This document shows, in pieces, positions 1-8,028 of a DNA stretch of 64,000 nucleotides; position 1 is the stretch's first letter; the number at the start of each line of letters is the position of its first letter. A program made the translations under genes and the position numbers. This DNA is from Haloarcula japonica DSM 6131 (GTDB lineage Archaea; Halobacteriota; Halobacteria; Halobacteriales; Haloarculaceae): the NCBI RefSeq assembly GCF_000336635.1, contig NZ_AOLY01000039.1, positions 124,001 to 188,000 on the forward strand. The letters are read 5' to 3'. A model generated the notes under the pieces. That model searched no databases and was not told the origin of the DNA. It was given only the letters and a program-made list of their open reading frames with translations.

Positions 1-2
1 GC

Positions 3-122
3 ATCGAACGGTCCGAACGAGTCGACGAATTCATGGAACGCGCCACGGAAGCAGCGAACTCACAGGGCGGAACGACCGACCCGGATGAGTTCACGAACGA
101 CCAGCTGGACGGACTGTTCTAA
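3..122 (+). CDS. C-terminal end of an unidentified acidic protein (5' truncated by window)
   Basis: An open frame runs from the window edge to TAA at 120-122, giving about 39 residues. The tail is hydrophilic, rich in D, E, N and T, ends in DGLF, and has the acidic composition and GC-rich third positions of a haloarchaeal coding region. No domain can be named from this fragment. It converges on the AP-superfamily gene that ends at 171. Confidence 0.55.
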   Translation: MERSERVDEFMERATEAANSQGGTTDPDEFTNDQLDGLF

Positions 123-170
123 ACTGTTTTCGGCGCAGATACCGGAAACCACTCGACTGGGACGGCAGCC

Positions 171-1514
171 TCAGGCGAGGCTGCTACCGTCGAACTTCGC
201 GCGGTCGAAGTCGTGGTCGAGCAGGTCGAGAATGGTCGGTGCGATGTCGTAGAGATCGGCATCTTCGATGCGAACGTCCGGGTCATCGACCAGGAGCGTC
301 GCGTTGTCGAAGCTGTGCATGCCGTTTCGCGGCCCAACACCGAACACGTCCTCGGAGCCCTTGAATCCGGCTTTCAGGTCGAAGCCATGGTTCGGGACGA
401 CGGTGAGATCCGGCGCGATGTCGTCGTGGTCGCCGCGGAAGGCGTCTTCCTTGGTCACGACACGGTCGGCGACCTTCTTGCCGTCCGGGCCTTCCAGCGA
501 TTCGAGTTTCTCCTTGAGGTCCGCACGGACGGACTCGTACTCGGCTTCGGGAACGCTGCCGTTCGGCTCCCGGCCCTCTAAGTTGATGTAGAACCGTCCG
601 GGGATAAGCGAGTAGGCCTTCGTGTCCTCGCTGATATCGCCGAGTTCGGAGTGGTCGTCGGTCGCGTAGTCGAGCCATCCCTCCTGCTGGAGCCACTCGT
701 TGAAGTGGACCTCGTAGTCGAGGGAAGTGAAGCCGTGGTCCGAGGCGACGACCATCGTCACGTCGTCGGGCAGTCGGTCTCGCAGGTCGCCGAGATAGGC
801 GTCGACCTGCTTGTAGAACTCGAAGAACGCCTCCTGGTTCTCCCCGTCACGCTCGTAATCTTTGAACAGGAAGTGGTTGACCCGGTCTGTGGTCATGAAC
901 ACGCCGAAAAACAGGTCCCAGTCGTCCTGTTCGACGTAGTGTTTGAACGCCTCATAGCGTTTTTCGAGCGTCTTGTGGGCGTCTTCGACGAAGTCGCTCT
1001 TGTCGTCGTCGTGGCCGAGTTTGGCGTTGACGTCGATCCGGTAGTCGCTGTCCTGAAGCTGGTCCCGAAGTTCGTCCGGATAGGCGGCCTTGTCCACGCC
1101 CGGTGAGAGGAAGCCAGATACCATCCGCTGGACGTTCCGCTGTGGCGGGAAAGTGACCGGTACGTTGAGCACCGTGGCATTGCGGCCATCGTCGGTGACG
1201 CGGTCCCAGAGGCGCGTCGCCTGCACGTCACGCCCCATCGGGACGTACGTATCGTACGAACCGACCTCGCGGTCTTGGAAGCCGTAGACGCCGGTTTGTC
1301 CAGGGTTAACACCGGTCGTCAGCGCCGGCCAGCAGGCGCTAGACTCGGGCGGGACAATGCTGTCGATGGGGCCGGCGCTTCCGTCCGACGCCATCTCCGT
1401 GAGGTTCGGAAACACGTCAGGGTGTTCCTCGATGAGACTGAACGGTACGCCGTCAATGCCGAAGAAGGCAACACGCGGTGCGTCGTCGCCCTTCAATCGG
1501 TCGAATAATCCCAT
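171..1514 (-). CDS. alkaline phosphatase superfamily hydrolase (type I phosphodiesterase/nucleotide pyrophosphatase type)
   Basis: The 447-residue protein has the metal-binding layout of the AP superfamily. An early FFGIDGV supplies the first Asp, and CWPALTTGVNPGQTG resembles the nucleophile Thr/Ser loop. TTDRVNHFLF and ASDHGF carry further Asp/His ligands, and a late GMHSF supplies the last His. There is no signal peptide, so it is probably cytoplasmic or acts at the inner membrane face. Such proteins hydrolyse phosphodiester or sulfate-ester bonds, and many haloarchaeal members lie near glycan genes, but nothing here fixes the substrate. It is transcribed alone and converges on the fragment at the left edge. 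The ATG start is followed directly by GLFDRL. Confidence 0.8.
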   Translation of the reverse strand: MGLFDRLKGDDAPRVAFFGIDGVPFSLIEEHPDVFPNLTEMASDGSAGPIDSIVPPESSACWPALTTGVNPGQTGVYGFQDREVGSYDTYVPMGRDVQATRLWDRVTDDGRNATVLNVPVTFPPQRNVQRMVSGFLSPGVDKAAYPDELRDQLQDSDYRIDVNAKLGHDDDKSDFVEDAHKTLEKRYEAFKHYVEQDDWDLFFGVFMTTDRVNHFLFKDYERDGENQEAFFEFYKQVDAYLGDLRDRLPDDVTMVVASDHGFTSLDYEVHFNEWLQQEGWLDYATDDHSELGDISEDTKAYSLIPGRFYINLEGREPNGSVPEAEYESVRADLKEKLESLEGPDGKKVADRVVTKEDAFRGDHDDIAPDLTVVPNHGFDLKAGFKGSEDVFGVGPRNGMHSFDNATLLVDDPDVRIEDADLYDIAPTILDLLDHDFDRAKFDGSSLA

Positions 1515-1600
1515 ATGACCCGTTAGTCAGGTCAGGAACAAGAAACTTCTTTTCGGAGCCGCGTCACCGAAAGCGGCAATATCATCGTTACAGCCCACGC

Positions 1601-1726
1601 TCAGGACGACTGGTCCGCGTTCTCCGGAACCACAGTCAGATGCGCGATTCCGGGTGTCGACCGCCGCTCGACTCGCGGAACGACAGTCGTGTGGTCCAGC
1701 GCCGCGTCAGTGTCATCAGTAGCCAT
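1601..1726 (-). CDS. possible small acidic protein (41 aa)
   Basis: This short frame lies in the 341-base gap between the AP-superfamily gene and pyrophosphatase. It begins ATG GCT ACT GAT GAC and encodes 41 residues before TGA. The N-terminus is Asp-rich (MATDDTDAAL) and third positions are mostly G or C, as in neighbouring genes. No motif is recognisable. It could be a real microprotein or a chance frame; the rest of the gap shows nothing else. Confidence 0.25.
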   Translation of the reverse strand: MATDDTDAALDHTTVVPRVERRSTPGIAHLTVVPENADQSS

Positions 1727-1855
1727 ACACGTATCGATAGTGGGTACACGGGCAAAAAATTACCCATGCTCATACATAATCGGAGACACCTGCCGGTATT
1801 ACTTCTGGAAATACGACGGCGGTGAAACGAAACCGCAAAAGTGGTCCCGGAAGCG

Positions 1856-2389
1856 TCAGTTGAACTCTTCGTCGTACAGTTCCTGAGCGTGGACGATAGC
1901 GTCCTTTGCAGCTTCTTTGTCCTCCCAGCCCAGCGTTTCGACTTCTTTGCCCTCTTCGAGGTTCTTGTAGGTCGAGAAGAACTCGTCGATCTCATCGAGG
2001 GTCTGCTGCGGGATGTCGTCGAGGTCCTCGATGTGGTCGTAGCGCGGGTCCTCGATCGGAACTGCGATGACCTTATCGTCTTGCTCGCCGTCGTCATCCA
2101 TCTTCATCAGGGCGACGGGGCGGGCCTCAATGACACAGCCGGGGAACGTCTGATCTTCGACGAGGACTAGCACGTCGAACGGGTCCTCGTCGTCGTAGTA
2201 CGACTGCGGGATGAAACCGTAGTCGGACGGGTAGTGAACGTTCGAGTGGAGAACACGGTCGAGGACGACACCGGGGATGTCTTTCTCGTATTCGTACTTG
2301 TTACGCTCGCCTTTCAGGCATTCGACGACAGCGTAGATCTCTTCGGGCGGGTTCGGTCCAGTTTCCAGGTCTTCCCAGAGGTTCGTCAT
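1856..2389 (-). CDS. ppa: inorganic pyrophosphatase (family I)
   Basis: This soluble cytoplasmic enzyme hydrolyses pyrophosphate to phosphate and pulls biosynthetic reactions forward. The 177-residue product has the family I signature YDDEDPFDVLVLVED, with the Asp cluster that binds Mg2+. Other conserved segments are NKYEYEKD, HYPSDYGFIP and ENKDKVIA-like DDKVIAVPIEDPRY. Length matches archaeal and bacterial family I enzymes. A GTG codon lies immediately before the ATG; I chose ATG (MTNLWEDL), the usual haloarchaeal beginning. It is divergent from the PadR-like regulator across an AT-rich 297-base interval. Confidence 0.95.
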   Translation of the reverse strand: MTNLWEDLETGPNPPEEIYAVVECLKGERNKYEYEKDIPGVVLDRVLHSNVHYPSDYGFIPQSYYDDEDPFDVLVLVEDQTFPGCVIEARPVALMKMDDDGEQDDKVIAVPIEDPRYDHIEDLDDIPQQTLDEIDEFFSTYKNLEEGKEVETLGWEDKEAAKDAIVHAQELYDEEFN

Positions 2390-2686
2390 CACCGGCGACT
2401 GCGCGACGCCGTCAAAAAGTCCTTTCGTAATAGCCGCAGCTATTCGGTATTATGCGCTATATAACCCAATAATATCTAACTATAGATATATTCTTAGATT
2501 ACACTTACTACCTGTAAACGACAATCTGAAAGCAGATTAATCGGAAACTCAATTCAACTGAATCCGTGTAATATAACATTCTCGATACGATTGCATCTGC
2601 TAGTTGTGTGGGGGTTAATGCCCCACAGCAGGCGTTGTGCGCCAGAGTTAACAAGTGTTAAATAGCTTGCTGACATTTACCCAACT
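2390..2686. other. AT-rich divergent intergenic region (ppa / rosR-like)
   Basis: Nearly 300 bases without a gene separate two divergently transcribed genes. The stretch 2440-2580 is unusually AT-rich for this genome, with several TATA-like runs around 2450-2500, one of which may serve the pyrophosphatase gene. No open frame here looks coding. Confidence 0.6.
2648..2664 (+). promoter_or_regulatory. TATA element with overlapping inverted repeat before rosR-like gene
   Basis: The arms TTAAC (2648-2652) and GTTAA (2657-2661) are separated by AAGT. They overlap a TATA-like TTAAATA at 2658-2664, centred about 26 nt before the ATG at 2687. That spacing predicts a leaderless transcript. A dimeric winged-helix protein bound here would block the basal factors, so autoregulation is plausible; this is inference. 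Confidence 0.5.
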
Positions 2687-3046
2687 ATGTCAGAGGCACA
2701 AACAGTTACTGACAGTCCGGGCATCGCAAAAGAACTTACCGCTTTTCAGCAGAATATCCTGGTAATACTCGCTGAAGAGCCGCGGTATGGTCTCGCTATC
2801 AAGCGCGAACTGGAAGAATACTACAACGACGAAGTCAACCACGGTCGCCTGTACCCGAACCTCGACGACCTCGTCGAGATGGGGCTCGTCGAAAAGAGCG
2901 AACTCGACAAGCGAACGAACCAGTACTCCCTGACAGAGTCGGGCAAGGACGCAGTCCTCGACCAGCTCGGATGGGTGTTCGGGAAGTTCATCTCCGATGA
3001 CGGTCGAGCCGACGAACTCCGTGATCTGATCGCGGCACAGCAGTAG
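2687..3046 (+). CDS. PadR-family winged-helix regulator, RosR-like
   Basis: The 119-residue protein is a single winged helix followed by a short C-terminal helix. The segments RYGLAIKRELEEYY, NHGRLYPNLDDLVEMGLVEKS and RTNQYSLTESG form the PadR recognition helix and wing. The sequence closely matches what I recall of haloarchaeal RosR, the oxidative-stress regulator of Halobacterium; orthology is likely but unproven from sequence alone. A TATA box sits about 26 nt before the ATG, so the mRNA is probably leaderless. A short inverted repeat over the TATA suggests self-repression. Confidence 0.85.
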   Translation: MSEAQTVTDSPGIAKELTAFQQNILVILAEEPRYGLAIKRELEEYYNDEVNHGRLYPNLDDLVEMGLVEKSELDKRTNQYSLTESGKDAVLDQLGWVFGKFISDDGRADELRDLIAAQQ

Positions 3047-3127
3047 ACTCGCACCTGGGCACCTGCGAACTACTGTTAATCAATTCTTAACGCGAAACAA
3101 ACGCTGACTACCGACGGATATACCCAG

Positions 3128-3682
3128 TTACGCGTCGGGAACGCGGCCACCGGCTTCTTCCACAGTGAGACGGATCGACTGGTCGAGGACCGACTGTTGT
3201 TCCGCAGTTGGCCACGCGTTCCGTCGGACGTAGTCGTCCCGAAACTCCTGAATTTCGTCCGGCGTCGCCTCGGCGATTGGTTTCGCGTAGTGATTGCCCA
3301 TGAAGTCGGCGAGCAACGCCGCGTTGGCGCCGTGTGTCTCACCGTGTGTTTCGGTTACAGCTTCGACGACGGCTCGGTTTGCAGCGTCGATCTCTTCCCA
3401 CTCGTCCGGGTCACCGGGACCCGAAAGCCGTATCTCGACGCCACGGTCGATATCGTCGACCCGCTCCGGACGGATGACGCCGTCATCGACCCATTCGACG
3501 GGATGGCAGACAAGCACGTCACCCGTTTCGTCGTTCCTGATGCGAGCGGTGTAGTCGTACTCGGCGAGGATTTCGTCGCGTTCGGTCCTGTAGGCGTCGG
3601 CCTCGGCATCGTCGACTGCCTCGCGAGCGAGTCTGGTCAGCCGTTCGGCCCGTTCGGTCACGTCTGTCGGCAGGTCAGTCAT
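3128..3682 (-). CDS. RnhA-operon protein (haloarchaeal conserved)
   Basis: The 184-residue acidic protein is the partner usually found beside ribonuclease HI in haloarchaea and annotated only as rnhA operon protein. It begins with a helical, Asp/Glu/Arg-rich region (residues 1-45). A beta-like segment follows around TARIRNDETGDVLVCHP, then a C-terminal helical part with Trp and Tyr residues (NHYAKPI, YVRRNAWP). No catalytic motif is evident and its function is unknown. Its start overlaps the end of rnhA by 8 nt, so the two are almost certainly translated from one mRNA. Confidence 0.8.
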   Translation of the reverse strand: MTDLPTDVTERAERLTRLAREAVDDAEADAYRTERDEILAEYDYTARIRNDETGDVLVCHPVEWVDDGVIRPERVDDIDRGVEIRLSGPGDPDEWEEIDAANRAVVEAVTETHGETHGANAALLADFMGNHYAKPIAEATPDEIQEFRDDYVRRNAWPTAEQQSVLDQSIRLTVEEAGGRVPDA

Positions 3683-4271
3683 CGTCGAGTGCGTCGTTCG
3701 CTAGTTCGTCCGCACGGTCGTTTATTTCCCGCGGAACGTGCTCGATCTGCCAATCGTCAAAGTCGGTCAGCAGTTCACGCACGCGGACGCGGTTTTCGCG
3801 CAGTTCCGGGTCGTTCGTATCCCATTCACCACGGACCTGCTTGACGATAAGCTCTGAGTCACCCCGGATATGGACGTCGTCGAACCCGTAATCGCGTGCG
3901 ACTTCGACCGCACGGATGAGTGCTTTGTATTCCGCCTGGTTGTTCGTGGCCGTGCCGATCGTCTCCCCGCCCTCCGTGACGATTCCGCTGTCGTCGACCA
4001 GTACGTAGCCGACTGAGGCCGGCCCCGGATTGCCACGTGATGCACCGTCAAAATACGCATGGACGCGCCCGCCGTCATTGTCGCGTAACAGGGCCTCAAG
4101 CTGTGCAGTCTCCTCGCCCTGTACGACGATTTTCCCGTCGTAGGCGACCGCCGTCGCGCCGCCGTGTTCGGCGCGCCAGCGTTCGTGATCGGTGTTTCCT
4201 GCTTCGATGTCGAGTCCCGCGTCCGCTAGACGCTCGCGGGCCGTCGTCTCGTCACATTCGATGACCGGCAT
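3675..4271 (-). CDS. rnhA: ribonuclease HI
   Basis: This enzyme cleaves the RNA strand of RNA-DNA hybrids (Okazaki primers, R-loops). The catalytic domain begins near residue 70 and shows the four acidic residues: D74 in YFDGASRGNPG, E114 in NQAEYKAL, D138 in IRGDSELIV, and D187 in DRADELAN. The 198-residue length reflects an N-terminal segment of about 68 residues (MPVIECDETT...) before the RNase H fold, as in other haloarchaeal RNase HI proteins. It is first in a two-gene unit, overlapping the RnhA-operon protein by 8 nt. Confidence 0.93.
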   Translation of the reverse strand: MPVIECDETTARERLADAGLDIEAGNTDHERWRAEHGGATAVAYDGKIVVQGEETAQLEALLRDNDGGRVHAYFDGASRGNPGPASVGYVLVDDSGIVTEGGETIGTATNNQAEYKALIRAVEVARDYGFDDVHIRGDSELIVKQVRGEWDTNDPELRENRVRVRELLTDFDDWQIEHVPREINDRADELANDALDDD

Positions 4272-4318
4272 TGTCCGAGGGTGGCTGACCCGTCGGTATA
4301 GACGTTGTGGTCGGCCTA

Positions 4319-4714
4319 TCAGTTCCCGGCTCTGCTGCTGATTCGCTCGGCACCGGTCTGTCGACCCTCTTCACCACCAAGGAACCGACCTAAAACGCCG
4401 ACCAGCCCGCCAATGGTGACAACGGTTCCGGCGGCAAACATTATTGAGAGGATCGGATCGACAGGCTCGATGAAGATGGGTGAGAGAAACAGAATAATAC
4501 CGGACAGGATTGCGACCACCGCTGCAACGGGGCTGACCTGCTTGCCCGACGAAACGCGGTACGTAGAGTGGGCGAGCGTGAGGGCTGCGAGTTCCCCAAC
4601 GAGAAGGTTGACAAGTGCCTGCTGGTACGCGACCGGAATGATCGCCGAGACGAATATGACAACCATGCTGACCAGCGTTGCGCCGAGCAGGAACCATTTC
4701 GTTGTATTCACCAT
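4319..4714 (-). CDS. small multipass membrane protein, unknown function
   Basis: The 131-residue product has about four hydrophobic helices: WFLLGATLVSMVVIFVSAI near the start, a second around LVNLLVGELAALTLA, a third around VAAVVAILSGIILFL, and a last around ILSIMFAAGTVVTIGGLVGVLG (described in part only). It ends in a short charged tail (GGEEGRQTGAER). No family motif is recognisable. It lies downstream of nothing obvious and ends 47 nt from the start side of rnhA. It could be a small transporter subunit or a membrane stress protein, but there is no evidence for either. Confidence 0.65.
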   Translation of the reverse strand: MVNTTKWFLLGATLVSMVVIFVSAIIPVAYQQALVNLLVGELAALTLAHSTYRVSSGKQVSPVAAVVAILSGIILFLSPIFIEPVDPILSIMFAAGTVVTIGGLVGVLGRFLGGEEGRQTGAERISSRAGN

Positions 4715-4814
4715 GATTTATATCACCTGTTGTTACTCAATCCAACCCTGTAAGAGTTGCTCTCCCACGGACCGCTGGAAAGGTTCTTATCGGGGAGGGC
4801 CGAAGGCGTGACAG

Positions 4815-6104
4815 ATGCAACTCGACGAGTTCATCGAGGGGTTCGAGGAGGACGAAGCCGCACAGCGGCGACGCCTCGCGGCGGAGAAATCCTACGCCAT
4901 CACGGACCACCTCGAAGACGTCGAGCGGCAGTTCGAGGCCGCAGTGCAAGGGGATTCACTGTTCGGATCGACAGCCCCGGAAATCTTCGTCGGCCGGTCG
5001 GGGTATCCCAACGTCTCGACGGGCCTGCTCTCCCCGGTCGACACCGACGCCGCCGCTGCCGGGTTCGCGACCAGCGGCGACTGGTATCAGGAGGGACTGG
5101 GTATCGAGGACGTGCTCCAGCGTCGGACTGGCATGGTAAACTCCACACAGACGACACCAGTTAGCGCCGTCAGCTCCGGTGGTGGACGCGGCGGTGGCGG
5201 GGTCCACGACGTCTGGAACGGCTTTGTCGGCGTCCAGCGTGAAGTCGCCATCGCGGACCATCCCGTCGACGTCGAGGTCGGTCTCGACGGTACCCCCGAG
5301 ATGGATGTGAGCTTCGACGACGTTGGGACGCCGACGGGGCCGCGGGCCCACGCGACCGGTGCCGACCTGGCAGAGAACCCCCACGTGCCCCGACCCGTCG
5401 AAAAGACGCTGTCGGACGACGACTGGCGCGCGGAGGGAGCAATGGCGTACCTGTACCGCCGTGGATTCGACGTATACGACATCAACACCATTCTCTCGGC
5501 AGGCGCTCTCGGGCAGGCCAGCGAGCGTTCGCTGGTGCCGACGCGATGGTCGATTACCGCCGTCGACGACACGGTCGGGCAGTACGTCCGTGGTACGCTA
5601 CGTAACGCTGACACCATCGACAAGCCTGAGCTGTGGTACAACGAGTACATGGGGAACCGCTACTGGGTCGTGCTCGCACCCGGTCGCTGGGAGTTCGAAC
5701 TCGTCGAGATGAAGGCCCCCCAGAGCGTCTGGAACCCACGCCCCGAGACGGGCTACTACATGTCCAGCGCTCACGAGGGCTACGAGGGACGGACCGCCTA
5801 CGTCGAGGAGACTGCGGGAGCGTACTACGCGGCACGGCTCGGCGTCCTCGAACACCTACAGGAGCGCGACAAACAGGCGAAGTGTCTGGTGCTACGGGAA
5901 ATCACTGACGACTACTGGGCACCGGTCGGTGTCTGGCAGGTTCGCGAGGGCGTCCGCAATGCATTCGACGGCGAACCCGGGACCGCCCAGTCCTTCCGGG
6001 AAACGCTGACGGCCATCGCCGACCAGCTCCCCGTCACTCTCGGGCAATTACGGCGCAAGTCCGAACTCGTCGCCGGGCTCCAGTCGCAGTTAAGCGATTT
6101 CTAA
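4815..6104 (+). CDS. nreA: archaeal DNA repair protein NreA with C-terminal PCNA-interaction motif
   Basis: The 429-residue protein carries the Nre-family block STAPEIFVGRSGYPNVSTG near residues 52-70 and later family segments such as TRWSITAVDDTVGQ, YNEYMGNRYWV and SVWNPRPETGYY. The last residues are QSQLSDF, a C-terminal PIP-box (Q-x-x-L-x-x-F) expected to dock on PCNA. NreA in Haloferax is linked to repair of mitomycin-C-type damage. The common N-terminal zinc-finger seen in other archaeal Nre proteins is absent, as in haloarchaeal forms. It is monocistronic and converges on the DUF4013 gene across a short hairpin. Confidence 0.88.
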   Translation: MQLDEFIEGFEEDEAAQRRRLAAEKSYAITDHLEDVERQFEAAVQGDSLFGSTAPEIFVGRSGYPNVSTGLLSPVDTDAAAAGFATSGDWYQEGLGIEDVLQRRTGMVNSTQTTPVSAVSSGGGRGGGGVHDVWNGFVGVQREVAIADHPVDVEVGLDGTPEMDVSFDDVGTPTGPRAHATGADLAENPHVPRPVEKTLSDDDWRAEGAMAYLYRRGFDVYDINTILSAGALGQASERSLVPTRWSITAVDDTVGQYVRGTLRNADTIDKPELWYNEYMGNRYWVVLAPGRWEFELVEMKAPQSVWNPRPETGYYMSSAHEGYEGRTAYVEETAGAYYAARLGVLEHLQERDKQAKCLVLREITDDYWAPVGVWQVREGVRNAFDGEPGTAQSFRETLTAIADQLPVTLGQLRRKSELVAGLQSQLSDF

Positions 6105-6105
6105 C

Positions 6106-6123
6106 ACCGCTTCACGTTGCGGT
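6106..6123. terminator. weak hairpin between convergent nreA and DUF4013 gene
   Basis: Arms ACCGC and GCGGT with an 8-nt loop fall just after the nreA stop and before the convergent gene's stop. It may help separate the two transcripts. It is only 5 bp, so support is modest. Confidence 0.3.
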
Positions 6124-6146
6124 AAACGACATATATCCAGCAACCG

Positions 6147-7013
6147 TTATCGGCGTCGCCCGCTGTCGCCGTCACCGGCGTCGTCCCATGCTGAAGTGCC
6201 GAATCCGCTATCATCGGTGTCGTCGTTCCGGCCCGAATCGTCGGCGTAACTATCATCCACCGGATCGTTCATACCCGAGGCGGTCCCTGCCGCGGATGGG
6301 CCGGACCCGTGTGTCCCGCCGGTCGAAGTGGTAGGTGCGAGCGGCGGTTCGCCGTACTCCTCCTCGTATGCGTCTGCGAAACCACGCCCCCAGATGTACA
6401 TGATCGCTGACTGGCCGACGAACGCGAGGAACGGAACCACGAGATAGCCGACAATCGTGAATCCCAGGACGGTCGCTCCAACGGAGACGAGGATGTTGAC
6501 CGCAAACGCCATCACCACAGCCATTAGCATTGTTCGACTTGTCCCGACAGACGTGAGAACATCACGGTCAAAGCCCGCAGCGATACTGTCAGCCCGGACG
6601 AAGTTCCCCGTTGCAACGGGCAGTATCACTGCCATTGCAAGAACGCCGATAAAGTAGAGCAAAGCAGCGACGAGAAAACCGACGAGCAGCAATCCCTCCG
6701 AGCCACCGAGTCCACCGCCGATCACCAGCAGGACTGGAATAGCAAGCGCGAGAGTGAGCAGCAGACCGTACCCCATAACGACGACTGTATGTCGGACTCC
6801 ATCAACGGTTATATCGACCAGATCCAGTTCGTCCCAAGCTGGCGGCGTGTCAGTCTCACCCCTGAGGACCCGACGCATTACTTCGAGCATATATCCCTGG
6901 AACGTAAACAATGGAACGAGCAAAAAGCCGAAAAACAGTACAACCCCACCGAGTGCGACGCGTTTGGTCCAGTCATCGCCCTGTGTCTGATAGCGAAGTG
7001 CGTCCTCTATCAT
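6147..7013 (-). CDS. DUF4013 integral membrane protein
   Basis: The 288-residue protein has five or six hydrophobic segments: VALGGVVLFFGFLLVPLFT, YGLLLTLALAIPVLLVI, LLLVGFLVAALLYFIGVLA, MLMAVVMAFAVNILVSVGA and a last one ending FVGQSAIMYIWGRGFADAYE. The block FTFQGYMLEVMRRVLRGE followed by PPAWDELDLVDITVDG is diagnostic of the DUF4013 family, which is widespread in euryarchaea and has no known function. A Gly/Ser/Asp-rich cytoplasmic tail of about 70 residues ends in RRR. It is transcribed alone, convergent with nreA. Confidence 0.85.
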   Translation of the reverse strand: MIEDALRYQTQGDDWTKRVALGGVVLFFGFLLVPLFTFQGYMLEVMRRVLRGETDTPPAWDELDLVDITVDGVRHTVVVMGYGLLLTLALAIPVLLVIGGGLGGSEGLLLVGFLVAALLYFIGVLAMAVILPVATGNFVRADSIAAGFDRDVLTSVGTSRTMLMAVVMAFAVNILVSVGATVLGFTIVGYLVVPFLAFVGQSAIMYIWGRGFADAYEEEYGEPPLAPTTSTGGTHGSGPSAAGTASGMNDPVDDSYADDSGRNDDTDDSGFGTSAWDDAGDGDSGRRR

Positions 7014-7115
7014 GTTCAGTCAGTCTTAAGATAGGTTCAAATAAGTTGTGTAATAATTGAAAACGAGCCAGACATCACAGTTCTCGGACCAGTTCAGTAC
7101 GGGCAACGGCGTGGC

Positions 7116-7277
7116 TCAGGTTCGATCGGTACCGTGTGGCGAGATCTCGACAAACGCAGGGGTATCGACTCCTCCGGCACACACCGGGCATCCTACAACC
7201 AACAGGCGCTCCCGGACGCCACCGTCGACCGTTGCACACGCATCACAGTTCGGGCACGTGAAGCGGTACTCCGGCAT
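7116..7277 (-). CDS. zinc-ribbon small protein (53 aa)
   Basis: Starting at the ATG for MPEYRF, the product is 53 residues with CPNC near the N-terminus and CPVC about 23 residues later, a treble-clef-like pair that should bind one zinc. The upstream in-frame extension to 7364 lacks conserved-looking sequence, so I use the internal ATG. Many such short zinc proteins occur in haloarchaea, mostly with unknown roles in regulation or protein contacts. It faces the LMW phosphatase gene divergently. Confidence 0.65.
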   Translation of the reverse strand: MPEYRFTCPNCDACATVDGGVRERLLVVGCPVCAGGVDTPAFVEISPHGTDRT

Positions 7278-7455
7278 GTACTCAGGCACGGACTTGGATA
7301 GCCGAAGGAACTGCCCCCTCAATGTGGAGGGATTATACGTACGTAGAAGTATTCCGCTCGCCAACCGCTACTGCCGTACGATTGGGGTCTTGGATATATA
7401 GCCCACAATAGCGGTCTTAGGAAAGGTTATTCCCCTCCCTCGGTACGATTACACG

Positions 7456-7884
7456 ATGACTGAGACGCCGCTGAAGTTCGGGTTCGTCTGCGTCCAGAAC
7501 GCGGGCCGGAGCCAGATGTCCGCAGCGTTTGCCGAGCGGGAGCGTACCCGTCGCGGACTCGAAGATGCGGTCGAAATCCTGACGGGCGGCACAGATCCCG
7601 CGGACGAAGTGCATCCGGAGGTCGTCGATGCGATGGATGAACTCGGCATCGACCTCTCTGACCGGGCCCCACAAGCGGTTTCGGACGATGAACTCAACGA
7701 GTGTACTGTCGTTGCGACAATGGGGTGTTCGACGCTCGAACTCGACACCGATGTCACAGTGCGCGACTGGGCGCTAGAGGACCCACACGGACAGCCAATC
7801 GAGCGGGTCCGGGAAATCCGAGATGAGATCGAGAAGCGTGTCACCGACCTGTTCGACGAATTCACCGACGGTGGTACCAATTGA
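7456..7884 (+). CDS. low-molecular-weight phosphatase / arsenate-reductase family protein
   Basis: The 142-residue protein has the P-loop C12-VQNAG-R18-S near the N-terminus (C-x5-R-S), the phosphate-binding loop of LMW protein-tyrosine phosphatases and thioredoxin-coupled arsenate reductases. A candidate general acid lies in VRDWALEDP. Two more cysteines (83 and 91) sit roughly where arsenate reductase redox cysteines occur, but spacing and sequence (ATMGC) are not the classic pair, so arsenate versus tyrosine-phosphate as substrate is open. No ars genes are nearby. Confidence 0.8.
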   Translation: MTETPLKFGFVCVQNAGRSQMSAAFAERERTRRGLEDAVEILTGGTDPADEVHPEVVDAMDELGIDLSDRAPQAVSDDELNECTVVATMGCSTLELDTDVTVRDWALEDPHGQPIERVREIRDEIEKRVTDLFDEFTDGGTN

Positions 7885-8028
7885 AACGGTTTACGCACTG
7901 AGCGCACTGCTCTCGTGCGATCAGGTGTACATTGTATTTCAGTGGCTACTATAACCGATACCTGTTGCAGACGGTGACCCCAGAACGGTCCGACGCATCG
8001 GCCGAATAGCCTCACCCTTGACAGCTGA

